This document shows positions 36,209 through 44,536 of a DNA stretch of 64,000 nucleotides, piece by piece. Numbering within the stretch: the first letter of the stretch is position 1; every line of letters starts with the position of its first letter. The position numbers and the translations under genes are program-made. The stretch comes from Cyclobacteriaceae bacterium (GTDB lineage Bacteria; Bacteroidota; Bacteroidia; Cytophagales; Cyclobacteriaceae): positions 62,001 to 126,000 of the forward strand of contig JAEUUF010000006.1 of the NCBI GenBank assembly GCA_016787645.1, written 5' to 3'. The notes beneath the pieces are model-generated. The model saw only the letters and a program-made list of their open reading frames with translations, did no database searches and was not told the origin of the DNA.

Positions 36209-38776
36209 CTATTCAAGCCGGAGCGACCGGATAGCAATCGCGTGCGACTTTTTGACTTCGTCCTTATCCATACCCGGTCCGATCGACAGCTGCAGGGATT
36301 CGATGAGCGCCGGATCAAAGGGCGCTGCCTGGGTCGGTTCGAAAAAGTAAGGAAGGAAAGTCGGATAGGGACGCGGCAGCGTGACAATGGGCACAGGCTT
36401 AAGCGAAGCGAGTGATAGCGTGTACTCCTGCTGCACGGGTTCGATCTTTACTTCCGCGCCATAGGCAGTTCCATTCTTCATGATCAACGCCACCTGGATC
36501 GGAAAGGGACGGTCCTCCAACGATCGTGCATTCAAGATGAGCTTATTCCGGCTGCCTACTTCGGTTCTGCGACCGGCCACTTTGTTTCCAAAAAAGTAAC
36601 GAAGGGAATAGTCAGCAACCGGTTGACCATTCTTGTTTTCGGGATCAGCCACTGCCAATTGTTTCAGTGAAATCTGAAGCTCCGCCTTGCCCGGTACGTC
36701 GATCGGCAATGCTCCGGAACCGGGTACCCATTGACGGGAGATATCACGAGCATCTGAACCCGCTTCGAACAAGTAAATGGGTGATGTCTTCGGCGCAATT
36801 CTCACTTCATAGGGTCCGTGTCCGGCAAAGTCCCAATCACCCGGGCCGGCTATGTCGTCGGCTGGAAAAGTCCGTCGCTCATCGCCCTGGTGCACTACGA
36901 TATAATACCGGAGGAAACCCCGCATCGCTGGAAGAGTTGCTTTGTAGTGGTAATTTCTGACCCGTGTCATTGGGATCACTTCCATCCGTCGCCCCGTACC
37001 CACCGTATGCAACTCAACAGCGGTGGGCATTGCTTTGCTAATGATGGATGCCTCGATCTCCACGCTGCCACCCTCGATTACCTCCGACAAAGGTTGGTGA
37101 ATAATATAGGTCCTGTTTACGCTCGAAGCGGGCGCCGCATATTCACCCAGTTTTCCCTTCCCCCAGGGATCGTTGCGCGTCGCTCGCACAGTAGTGCCGG
37201 ACTTTGTAAGGAGATAAGTTCCGGGAGTAATGGTTACACCTCCGCTTGATGTCGAAGTGGAGAAAACATTGCCTTCATTCAAAGCCTGGATACTAAAGCT
37301 TGAACCCAAGTCAACCAGGTTAATCTTCATCGGCCAGGATCTCCAGTTTATCACCGCGACTTGCTTACGGGGACTGGCGGGTGCGAAAGGATCTTTCAGC
37401 CAAATGGCGTCGGGCATCACTTCGAGTCGCCAAACACCAGGCTGAATGCGATCGAGGAAATAGGCTCCCGTTCCTTCATAACTTACCAGCGGAGAGTCTC
37501 CCCACCCGGCGATGTGTTCCAGGCTGGCCGGCGAGGGCGGCGGTGTCAAGGTGTGATTCGTATAATAGTATGAAGTAGGTGTGACCATTTCTGCCAGGTC
37601 CTGTTCATAATTCACCCGGAACACATCAAAGGTGGTATTCGCCGGGTAGCCTCCATATCGTTTGTTCATGGGAACTTTATGAAAAACTTCTGCGGCGATC
37701 TTGAGACTAAGCGCTTTTTGCGGCGCATAGGCCAGGTTCATGTAATGCGTTCCATATTCCGTATTGACATCGGCCATGTACGTAGGGTCATAGGCGAAGT
37801 GTGTTGCAGTCTGAATGCCCGCCTCCCGGAAGCTGCGCGCCATCGCCGGGTAGATGTACGATCGCCCCACATCAGCAGCATCAAATTCATAGACCACCTT
37901 GGCCATGCGCTGGTAGGAAGGTGAGGCGGCAAACGGAATATCGTACCGGTCAACATTAGGCAACAGGTTCCCTCCCAGTTCATGACCCGAGCCAAGCCCG
38001 GTGGGATACCACTGAAACGTGCCGCCCTGGATTTTAGAAGCGGCGTAGGCTTCTGCGAGCTGAATGCTATGACTGATGTTGTAGAAGATGGGCTTCTTGG
38101 AGCCGGTCGACCGCATGGCCGACACCATGCCGTTGATGAAAGCGGTCACCGCGCTCGCCTCCTCCCGATGATGAGGTTCGTTGCTAACCTCAAAGGCAAT
38201 CACCGCAGGCTCATCTTTGTAAGCCTTCCCGGTAAACGGGTTGACGTGATTCAGGAAAGCGGCGAGGTAGGTCTTCTGGGCTTTGATCGCATCGGGATTC
38301 GTCAGGCAGGCGTCCTTACCATACTTCGCAGAAAATCCCGGCGTTTTTTCATCAGGCTCAGGCCAGCCGTTCCCCCAAAAGGCAATCGGGGTGATGAAGA
38401 ACCGGAAGCCCCGCTCCTTCATGCGGGAAACCGCATAATCGAACAAGCGCAGGTGCTCGTTGTCGAGCAGGTTGCCCAAGGTGTCACTGATTTCGGTATC
38501 CCACACATGGACGCGGTACAAGTCAAATCCCAACCGGCTAAAATGATAAATGTCCTCGTCCATCGCCTTCTCCAAAGGGATGCTGCGTTGCTTCGCGGCC
38601 CGGTACGCATGCGCAAACATGGCGGTATAGTTTATGCCGAAGCCTTGCACTTCTTCATCGGTCTTGCCCCACCGCATTACCCCTTTCTTGTCTACATAAA
38701 CATCAGCGGTCGATTGTGCCGGTGACGCCAACGGCCAACAAAGTATTATGATAAAAAGAATCAGGATGAATCTCAT
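36209..38776 (-). CDS. Secreted GH5-type (cellulase superfamily) glycoside hydrolase, multidomain
   Basis: The 855-residue protein has a signal peptide (1-21) and a clan GH-A (beta/alpha)8 domain (about 25-420). The acid/base Glu200 lies in FEVSNEPHH and Glu297 in VVYEFDAADVG is a candidate nucleophile. A middle region of beta-sandwich type follows (about 430-700), then a ~140-residue C-terminal module ending IAIRSLRLE, which resembles CBM11-like carbohydrate-binding modules. There is no T9SS tail, so it may stay periplasmic. Substrate is uncertain (beta-mannan or beta-glucan type). Confidence 0.75.
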   Translation of the reverse strand: MRFILILFIIILCWPLASPAQSTADVYVDKKGVMRWGKTDEEVQGFGINYTAMFAHAYRAAKQRSIPLEKAMDEDIYHFSRLGFDLYRVHVWDTEISDTLGNLLDNEHLRLFDYAVSRMKERGFRFFITPIAFWGNGWPEPDEKTPGFSAKYGKDACLTNPDAIKAQKTYLAAFLNHVNPFTGKAYKDEPAVIAFEVSNEPHHREEASAVTAFINGMVSAMRSTGSKKPIFYNISHSIQLAEAYAASKIQGGTFQWYPTGLGSGHELGGNLLPNVDRYDIPFAASPSYQRMAKVVYEFDAADVGRSYIYPAMARSFREAGIQTATHFAYDPTYMADVNTEYGTHYMNLAYAPQKALSLKIAAEVFHKVPMNKRYGGYPANTTFDVFRVNYEQDLAEMVTPTSYYYTNHTLTPPPSPASLEHIAGWGDSPLVSYEGTGAYFLDRIQPGVWRLEVMPDAIWLKDPFAPASPRKQVAVINWRSWPMKINLVDLGSSFSIQALNEGNVFSTSTSSGGVTITPGTYLLTKSGTTVRATRNDPWGKGKLGEYAAPASSVNRTYIIHQPLSEVIEGGSVEIEASIISKAMPTAVELHTVGTGRRMEVIPMTRVRNYHYKATLPAMRGFLRYYIVVHQGDERRTFPADDIAGPGDWDFAGHGPYEVRIAPKTSPIYLFEAGSDARDISRQWVPGSGALPIDVPGKAELQISLKQLAVADPENKNGQPVADYSLRYFFGNKVAGRRTEVGSRNKLILNARSLEDRPFPIQVALIMKNGTAYGAEVKIEPVQQEYTLSLASLKPVPIVTLPRPYPTFLPYFFEPTQAAPFDPALIESLQLSIGPGMDKDEVKKSHAIAIRSLRLE

Positions 38777-38799
38777 ATTGAACTTGCCCTAATGCAATC

Positions 38800-38807
38800 T
38801 AAAGGTA
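38800..38807 (-). promoter_or_regulatory. Candidate -7 element for the glycoside hydrolase
   Basis: On the minus strand this reads TACCTTTA, one mismatch from TAnnTTTG, 23 bp upstream of the ATG. Confidence 0.35.
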
Positions 38808-38846
38808 GCGATTTTCAATGGCGCCCGGTCGGCCTGTCTGACCACT

Positions 38847-39710
38847 TCACTCCAGCACAAATACGCGGGCGTCAGGAACATGCAGGTTGAAATAGCCATA
38901 TCCGCCTTGCACGTTGCTGGGAAAATTCAGGGGCTCAGAAGCAAATCCGGCGAGGCTGTAACGGCTGTCATTGCGCAGCGACAGGTAGCGGAAATATTCC
39001 TCGCTGATATTCGACAAGGTAACCAGTGCGGTGTCACCCAACGAATAATCCTGGAAGATGACATTAAAGGTTTCTTCAAAAGGTTGTCCATTAAAAGCTG
39101 TATCCCGCACCAACCGGGTGAACACCCGAGGGTTAAGATATCGATCGATCGGTGTCTCCGTTGAAATCTTCTGAACATTGATCATGTACCAGTTTGGCCC
39201 GGGTGGATCAGTGATGCCATAGGTTACACTGGCCAACGAGTCAAAGCCAGTCAGGTACAACTTGGCAGATGCGGTCTGAAATACTACGGGTTCGGGAGCT
39301 ATCGCCGTGGCACGAACACTCCCCCATCGGGCGCTGATTACCTTAAGCTCATATAACTGGCCGCTTTGGATAGCTCCATCAGCGCCGGCATAAACCCCAT
39401 ACTCCTGGTAGGCCAGCGTGTCTACCTGGTTGCCATAAGTCAAAGTGACCACAGCATCATCAACCGCTATCTCGCGAAGCAACGGCTCCAATTCCGATCC
39501 CCAACCCGCATCGAGTGCGCCAATGCTCTTCGTGACGAGCACGGATAGCCCTTGCCCGGGGAGGACCTGTGATGAAATCACCAGCTTCACCGGGAGCGAC
39601 GGAATATCGTCGACCTCCAGCGGATCGGGTATGCATCCTCCGAGCACAACCAGGATCAGGCCCACCAGGGGCGCAGTGATTTGATGCAATTTATTGAAAC
39701 GTAAACCCAT
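38847..39710 (-). CDS. DUF4249 outer-membrane lipoprotein
   Basis: The 287-residue protein has a lipobox (VLGGCIPDP) and the DUF4249 pattern: LVISSQVLPGQGLSVLVTKS, a YELKV strand, FNVIFQDYSLGDTALV and EYFRYL. DUF4249 proteins pair with TonB-dependent receptors in Bacteroidota, and here the gene overlaps the 3' end of such a receptor by 20 bp. By analogy with SusD-like partners it may bind the ligand at the cell surface, but this is not established. Confidence 0.85.
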   Translation of the reverse strand: MGLRFNKLHQITAPLVGLILVVLGGCIPDPLEVDDIPSLPVKLVISSQVLPGQGLSVLVTKSIGALDAGWGSELEPLLREIAVDDAVVTLTYGNQVDTLAYQEYGVYAGADGAIQSGQLYELKVISARWGSVRATAIAPEPVVFQTASAKLYLTGFDSLASVTYGITDPPGPNWYMINVQKISTETPIDRYLNPRVFTRLVRDTAFNGQPFEETFNVIFQDYSLGDTALVTLSNISEEYFRYLSLRNDSRYSLAGFASEPLNFPSNVQGGYGYFNLHVPDARVFVLE

Positions 39711-41982
39711 AGCTCACAAATGGAAGAAACCCAAATACACCGGGCTGTTCATACCGGAACGTGCCATCACCATTGGAAACAATGGCAATAGCTACCGGTG
39801 TTGCCCGATTATAGACATTGTATACTCCAAAAAACCATTCACCCTGGAAGCGCTTCCCCAATTTCGAAGGCTTGAACTTCAATCCCAGGTCAAGCCGGTG
39901 TGTGTCGGCCAGCTTCACCGAATTGATCGGCGCATACACGGGAATGAGGTTGGCGCCCACCAGGGTCGGTGCCGGCACGACGTACTTACCTATGATGGGT
40001 GTGAATCGTGAACCGGAAATGAATTCCCACACCGCCGAAAATGACCAGCGACGCGCAAATTGGTAATTAGCCACCACGGCCAGGTTGTGCCGGCGATCGT
40101 AGCGGGCATAAAACCATGCGCCCTGGTTGATCTCATCAAAGCGTCGCTCAGACCACGATAGCGTGTAGCTTACCCAACCCGTCAGCTTACCGGTTTCTTT
40201 CTTGATCAGGGTTTCCACCCCATAAGAAAGACCCTCACCCTGGATCAACTGCTCTTCGAAGTTCCTGTTCACAAACAGGTTGGTTCCTTCGCGGTAGCCG
40301 ATCAGGTTATCCATTTTCTTGTAATACCCTTCCAGGCTGACGAAAACTCCTTTTTCTGGAAACATCTTCTGTACAGCCAGGGACCATTGATCAGCGCGTT
40401 GTGGCTGCACAGCATCAGTCACGGGGTACCAGATATCGGTTGGAAAAGCCACCGCAGCGCTCGACACCCGGTGCAGATACTGCGCCATACGGGAATAGCT
40501 TGCCTTGATAGTGGTTCTTTCATTCAGGGAATAACGCAGGGCAAGCCGGGGTTCAGGATTCACATACAGTTTGCTTTTCACCGAAGCATAAGACACCCGA
40601 AGTCCCAGGCTCCACCGCCATCGGGAACGCCAATTGCCCTCCAACTGTGAGAACGCGCTCCCCTCCCACGCCGTCGCTGCCTTCGTTGTGCTGCTCTCCA
40701 GGAAATCCGCCAGTTCTCCTGAAGTTGTAATCACGTTGGGGCTCACCCGGTGACGGACGAGATCAAGGCCCGCAGTGAATGCCAGCGGGCCAAGGCTGTC
40801 TGTTGAAACCATCCACTTTCCACCAAGGTCTTCAATGTCGGAGCTGGTGAACAACCGACTGTCTTCAAAAGTGTTGTCAATTGTATAGTGGAATTTGGAT
40901 CGGTACAACATCATCGAAGATGACCACTGCCGGCCAAGCGACCGATTCCATCGCAGGGTTTGCGCTGAATTCCCGATCGTAAAATTGCTGGTCGTGTTTT
41001 GCAGTCGACGGGAATTCGAGGATCCTGGAATAAAATTGAGCACATCATCACCCGCATAATGAGTTAGTACCACCTCATCGTTCTTGGTCGGATGGAAGGC
41101 AACCTTGGCATTGAGGTCATAGAAATGATAAGGCAATTGCTGTCCCAGCAGCCGCACCACCTGGTCCACATAGGTTCGGCGGCCGGCGAGCGAAATACTG
41201 AGCTTGTCTTTCACCAGGGGTTGTTCCACCATCAGTCGGGATGCCAGCACGCCCACATTGCCTTTGATGCGGGTTCGGCTGGGAAAATCATTTCGGGTAT
41301 GAACATCAAGGATGGATGAAAGCCTTCCACCATAGGCTGCCGGGAATGCGCCGTTCATCGACTCCACCCTGGACAACACATCAGGATTGAACACTGACAA
41401 GAATCCAAAAAGGTGGCCTGTGTTATAAATGGGAGCGCCATCCAACAACACCAGGTTCTGATCGGCAGCGCCGCCACGAACGAAAATGTCGGTCGTTCCT
41501 TCCACTCCTTTAGATACGCCGGGTAGCAACTGGATGGTTTTGAGGAGATCTGCCTCCCCGCCGAGCACCGGAATGGAGTTGATCTCAGCACCTGTAAGCG
41601 TGACCGCGCTCATCCGGGTCGTCTGCAATTGATCGGACTGCCGGTAACGCTGGGAAGAGACCACTACTTCCTCTAATTGCTCTATGCGGGGCGTCAACGA
41701 AAAATAAATGACGGTATCTTGCAGCACGGTCATCGAACGATGCAATGGCTCAAAGCCTGTGAACGTGATTTCCATCACGAGTACCCCGGGAGAAACCGTG
41801 AACAGTACTTCACCATTCTTGTCCGTTGCAAAAACCTGCTGGTCTCCAGTCACCTGCACATGGGCAGCGGCCAGCGGCTGTCCGTTGCTGGAGGATACCA
41901 CTCCTTTCACCCGAACCGTCTGTGCACAGACCGCCAAAGGCAAAAGCCATATCACTGCAGTAAGACAGGCAACCTTCATCAT
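39691..41982 (-). CDS. TonB-dependent outer-membrane receptor
   Basis: The 763-residue protein has a signal peptide (1-20), a carboxypeptidase-regulatory-like domain (VRVKGVVSSSNGQPLAAAHVQV, about 22-105), a plug domain (IFVRGGAADQNLVLLDGAPI, about 115-215) and a 22-strand-type barrel ending in GFTFQ. It imports an unidentified substrate with energy from TonB-ExbBD, encoded elsewhere. It is shorter than SusC proteins and its partner is a DUF4249 protein rather than SusD. The ATG overlaps the folC stop by one base. Confidence 0.9.
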   Translation of the reverse strand: MMKVACLTAVIWLLPLAVCAQTVRVKGVVSSSNGQPLAAAHVQVTGDQQVFATDKNGEVLFTVSPGVLVMEITFTGFEPLHRSMTVLQDTVIYFSLTPRIEQLEEVVVSSQRYRQSDQLQTTRMSAVTLTGAEINSIPVLGGEADLLKTIQLLPGVSKGVEGTTDIFVRGGAADQNLVLLDGAPIYNTGHLFGFLSVFNPDVLSRVESMNGAFPAAYGGRLSSILDVHTRNDFPSRTRIKGNVGVLASRLMVEQPLVKDKLSISLAGRRTYVDQVVRLLGQQLPYHFYDLNAKVAFHPTKNDEVVLTHYAGDDVLNFIPGSSNSRRLQNTTSNFTIGNSAQTLRWNRSLGRQWSSSMMLYRSKFHYTIDNTFEDSRLFTSSDIEDLGGKWMVSTDSLGPLAFTAGLDLVRHRVSPNVITTSGELADFLESSTTKAATAWEGSAFSQLEGNWRSRWRWSLGLRVSYASVKSKLYVNPEPRLALRYSLNERTTIKASYSRMAQYLHRVSSAAVAFPTDIWYPVTDAVQPQRADQWSLAVQKMFPEKGVFVSLEGYYKKMDNLIGYREGTNLFVNRNFEEQLIQGEGLSYGVETLIKKETGKLTGWVSYTLSWSERRFDEINQGAWFYARYDRRHNLAVVANYQFARRWSFSAVWEFISGSRFTPIIGKYVVPAPTLVGANLIPVYAPINSVKLADTHRLDLGLKFKPSKLGKRFQGEWFFGVYNVYNRATPVAIAIVSNGDGTFRYEQPGVFGFLPFVSYGFTFQ

Positions 41983-43262
41983 TACAAATCCTCCACTTCT
42001 GCTACCACAAACGTACTACCACCAACAAATACCAAGTCATCGGGACCCGCCGCGTCAATCGCCGTACGAAGGGCCTCATTTACTTCCCGGATTACCTTTC
42101 CTGCAAGTCCCACTGCGGAAGCCTCGCGGGCAAGCAAAGACGCATCCATGGCCCTGGGAATCGAAGCCTGGCAGAAGTAATAAACCGCGTTCCTGGGCAA
42201 AAGGTTAAGCATGTGTGAGATATCCTTATCATTCACCACGCCAATTACCACGTGAAGGTTCTGGTGAGGGGTATTTTGGAGCTGGCTGACAACCTCCCGA
42301 ATGCCGGCCTCATTGTGGCCGGTATCACAGATCGTCAACGGTCGCTGACGCAACGTTTGCCACCTGCCCTTTAGCCCGGTGAGCGAGGTTACCAAGGCAA
42401 TTCCTTTCATCACAGCGTCATCGGGTATGCGGTATCCTCGTTCCCTCAACGTCAGCACCGCCGCCAAAACCCCGGGAAGGTTTCTTTGTTGATAGTTTCC
42501 TTTTAGCCCGCAGACCAATCCTTCCAGCCACAGGGAACCCTGTTGATAGACGTCATACCCACCATCGCCCGGATGGAGTTGAACTAAATCGGTCGCGAAC
42601 TGTATCGGGGCATTGAGCTGGCCGGCACGATCAAGAAACACATGCTCCACTTCCTCCTGTCGTTCGCTCACGATCACGGGGATACCTTCCTTGATAATTC
42701 CCGCTTTCTCGAAAGCAATCTTTGGCAGGGTGTTCCCCAACAAGGCCATGTGATCCCAGCTGATGTTGGTGATGAGCGACAGGTCCGGGGTAATTACATT
42801 CGTTGAATCCAGGCGGCCGCCGAGTCCCACTTCGATAACCGCTACATCCACCGGGTAACGGGCAAAGTAGTCGAAGGCCATGCCGACTGTCATCTCGAAA
42901 AACGAAGGCTGGATGCGGTCGAGCACCGGCCGCATCCGATCGACGAAATCAACGACAAATGCCCTTTCAATTTCTATCCCGTTGACACGAATACGCTCCG
43001 TGAAGTTTTTAAGGTGCGGCGAAGTATAGAGTCCCGTGGTGTATCCTGCCGATTGAAGAATAGCAGCAAGCATATGTGACGTACTGCCCTTGCCATTGGT
43101 ACCCGCAACGTGGATGGACTTGAATTTCCGTTCAGGATTCTCCAGGACTTCGCAGAGTGCCAGGGTATTGTCGAGGTTGGCCTTGTATGCGGCAGGTCCA
43201 ATGCGCTGGTACATCGGCAATGCCTGGTAGAGATAGTCGAGTACTTCGGGGTATCGGTCCAT
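41982..43262 (-). CDS. folC: Bifunctional folylpolyglutamate/dihydrofolate synthase
   Basis: The 426-residue Mur-ligase-family enzyme adds glutamate to folates with ATP. HVAGTNGKGSTSHM is the P-loop (about 50-63), SPHLKNFTERIRVNG binds pteroate, and VEVGLGGRLDSTN and ITNISWDHMALLG are metal and substrate segments. TICDTGHNEAGI lies in the C-terminal domain. All family signatures are present. It is followed directly by the TonB receptor gene, an unusual operon mate. Confidence 0.94.
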   Translation of the reverse strand: MDRYPEVLDYLYQALPMYQRIGPAAYKANLDNTLALCEVLENPERKFKSIHVAGTNGKGSTSHMLAAILQSAGYTTGLYTSPHLKNFTERIRVNGIEIERAFVVDFVDRMRPVLDRIQPSFFEMTVGMAFDYFARYPVDVAVIEVGLGGRLDSTNVITPDLSLITNISWDHMALLGNTLPKIAFEKAGIIKEGIPVIVSERQEEVEHVFLDRAGQLNAPIQFATDLVQLHPGDGGYDVYQQGSLWLEGLVCGLKGNYQQRNLPGVLAAVLTLRERGYRIPDDAVMKGIALVTSLTGLKGRWQTLRQRPLTICDTGHNEAGIREVVSQLQNTPHQNLHVVIGVVNDKDISHMLNLLPRNAVYYFCQASIPRAMDASLLAREASAVGLAGKVIREVNEALRTAIDAAGPDDLVFVGGSTFVVAEVEDL

Positions 43263-43284
43263 AGCGTCGTAAAGTTAGCCAAAC

Positions 43285-43316
43285 AAAAAGGCCGCTTCGA
43301 AATCCGGAGCGGCCTT
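43285..43316 (-). terminator. Rho-independent terminator of the porin-like gene
   Basis: AAGGCCGCT (43288-43296) and AGCGGCCTT (43308-43316) form a 9-bp perfect stem. On the minus strand it is followed by TTTGTTT. It lies between the porin stop and the folC start. Confidence 0.8.
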
Positions 43317-43335
43317 CTTAGGGTTTTTCCAACTG

Positions 43336-43899
43336 TTAGTTACCGAACTTGAAAAGCTTAAAGCCGACGCTGAGCTGGAACACCTGGTTCTTGGCTTCGG
43401 TGGTAGCCTTATCTACATCGCTCAAGCCGAGGTTGTAGCGGGCATCAATCACAAACTTGCTGATGTCAAATCCTGCACCCAGGGCTACACTGGTATCTGA
43501 AGATTCAAGAAGGCTCTTGATGTCCGTGCCACCGGAAGTAGCGCTGGTCAAGAAACCAAATTGGGGGCCTGCCTGGAGGTTTAGTCCACCGATGAGGTAG
43601 AATTTCAGGAGGATGGGAATGTTGACGTAGCCCAACTCGACATTGCCGGAAGCGGCATCTGCTCCTTGCACGGAGTAGATTACTTCAGGCTGGATAGCCA
43701 GCTTGGTGAGCTTGATGTTTACAAAGGCGCCGGCATGATAGCCCGTCCGGCTATTGTATGCCGCACCTACGCTAGTAGTATTGACATTGGCGAAGTTAAG
43801 TCCGCCCTTGATACCGAGCGATACCGATGCCTGGGCAAAGGCTGTTCCCATTCCCGCTCCGAAGAGAAGAATCAGCAAGCCTAGTTTGAGTTTGTTCAT
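43336..43899 (-). CDS. Porin family outer-membrane beta-barrel protein
   Basis: The 187-residue protein has a signal peptide (1-22, ending AFAQ) and eight-strand-barrel features: SLGIKGGLNFANVN, GYHAGAFVNIKLTKLAIQPE, NIPILLKFY, LNLQAGPQFGF, and a terminal FQLSVGFKLFKF strand. This is the PF13568-type barrel common in Bacteroidota; function unknown. It has its own promoter and terminator. Confidence 0.85.
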   Translation of the reverse strand: MNKLKLGLLILLFGAGMGTAFAQASVSLGIKGGLNFANVNTTSVGAAYNSRTGYHAGAFVNIKLTKLAIQPEVIYSVQGADAASGNVELGYVNIPILLKFYLIGGLNLQAGPQFGFLTSATSGGTDIKSLLESSDTSVALGAGFDISKFVIDARYNLGLSDVDKATTEAKNQVFQLSVGFKLFKFGN

Positions 43900-43957
43900 A
43901 GTGTAAAAGGTTGAGTTTGACTTATTAATTCAGATTATGATGTATGGGTAACTACCG

Positions 43958-43965
43958 CAAAGATA
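43958..43965 (-). promoter_or_regulatory. -7 element of the porin-like gene
   Basis: On the minus strand this is TATCTTTG, an exact TAnnTTTG, about 60 bp upstream of the ATG. A TTG lies 16 bp further upstream, slightly close for the -33 element. Confidence 0.5.
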
Positions 43966-43969
43966 GGAT

Positions 43970-44515
43970 TCATTCCAATCCCAATTCCGGGTTTTTACCC
44001 TTGATCGAACGATAAAACTGAAGGATGGTTGCCATGTCCTGCTCCATGTTGTCGGTCGGATACATCGGCTTGTCGATAATTACTTGCTTTTTCTCAAAAT
44101 CGAAACCGACAGGGACGATGGGAACCTTAGCCCCTTTCGCGATAAAATAAAATCCTGTCCTCAATTTTCCCACCTTCTTGCGTGTGCCTTCCGGCGCAAT
44201 GGCGAGAATAAACTTCTCATGCTGGTCAAAGATCTTCACCACCTGGTCTACCACATCATGCGAGCTGCTGCGATCAACCGGGTGCCCACCCAGCCAGCGG
44301 AAAATGAAACCAAAGGGCGGCTTAAATAACTGGCTCTTGCCCAGGAACTGCGCATTCCTGATCCGCAAAATACTCCGGGCTGCAAGCCCTACCGGAAAGT
44401 CCCAGTTGCTGGTATGAGGAGCCACCGCTACAATGAACTTCGGTATCGCCGGCATCTCACCGGAAATTTTCCATCCAAATATCCTGAACAGCAATAAATA
44501 GAGTGGTCTAAGCAT
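43970..44515 (-). CDS. Lysophospholipid acyltransferase family protein
   Basis: The 181-residue PlsC-type protein has the HX4D catalytic motif in APHTSNWDFP and the substrate-binding IAPEGTRKK segment. An N-terminal hydrophobic stretch would hold it at the membrane. It transfers acyl chains to a lysophospholipid or a similar acceptor. It is the last gene of the run accA to acyltransferase, 21 bp after hutU. Acceptor specificity cannot be read from the sequence. Confidence 0.85.
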   Translation of the reverse strand: MLRPLYLLLFRIFGWKISGEMPAIPKFIVAVAPHTSNWDFPVGLAARSILRIRNAQFLGKSQLFKPPFGFIFRWLGGHPVDRSSSHDVVDQVVKIFDQHEKFILAIAPEGTRKKVGKLRTGFYFIAKGAKVPIVPVGFDFEKKQVIIDKPMYPTDNMEQDMATILQFYRSIKGKNPELGLE

Positions 44516-44536
44516 GGCCAGTGGGTCTCTCAGAAA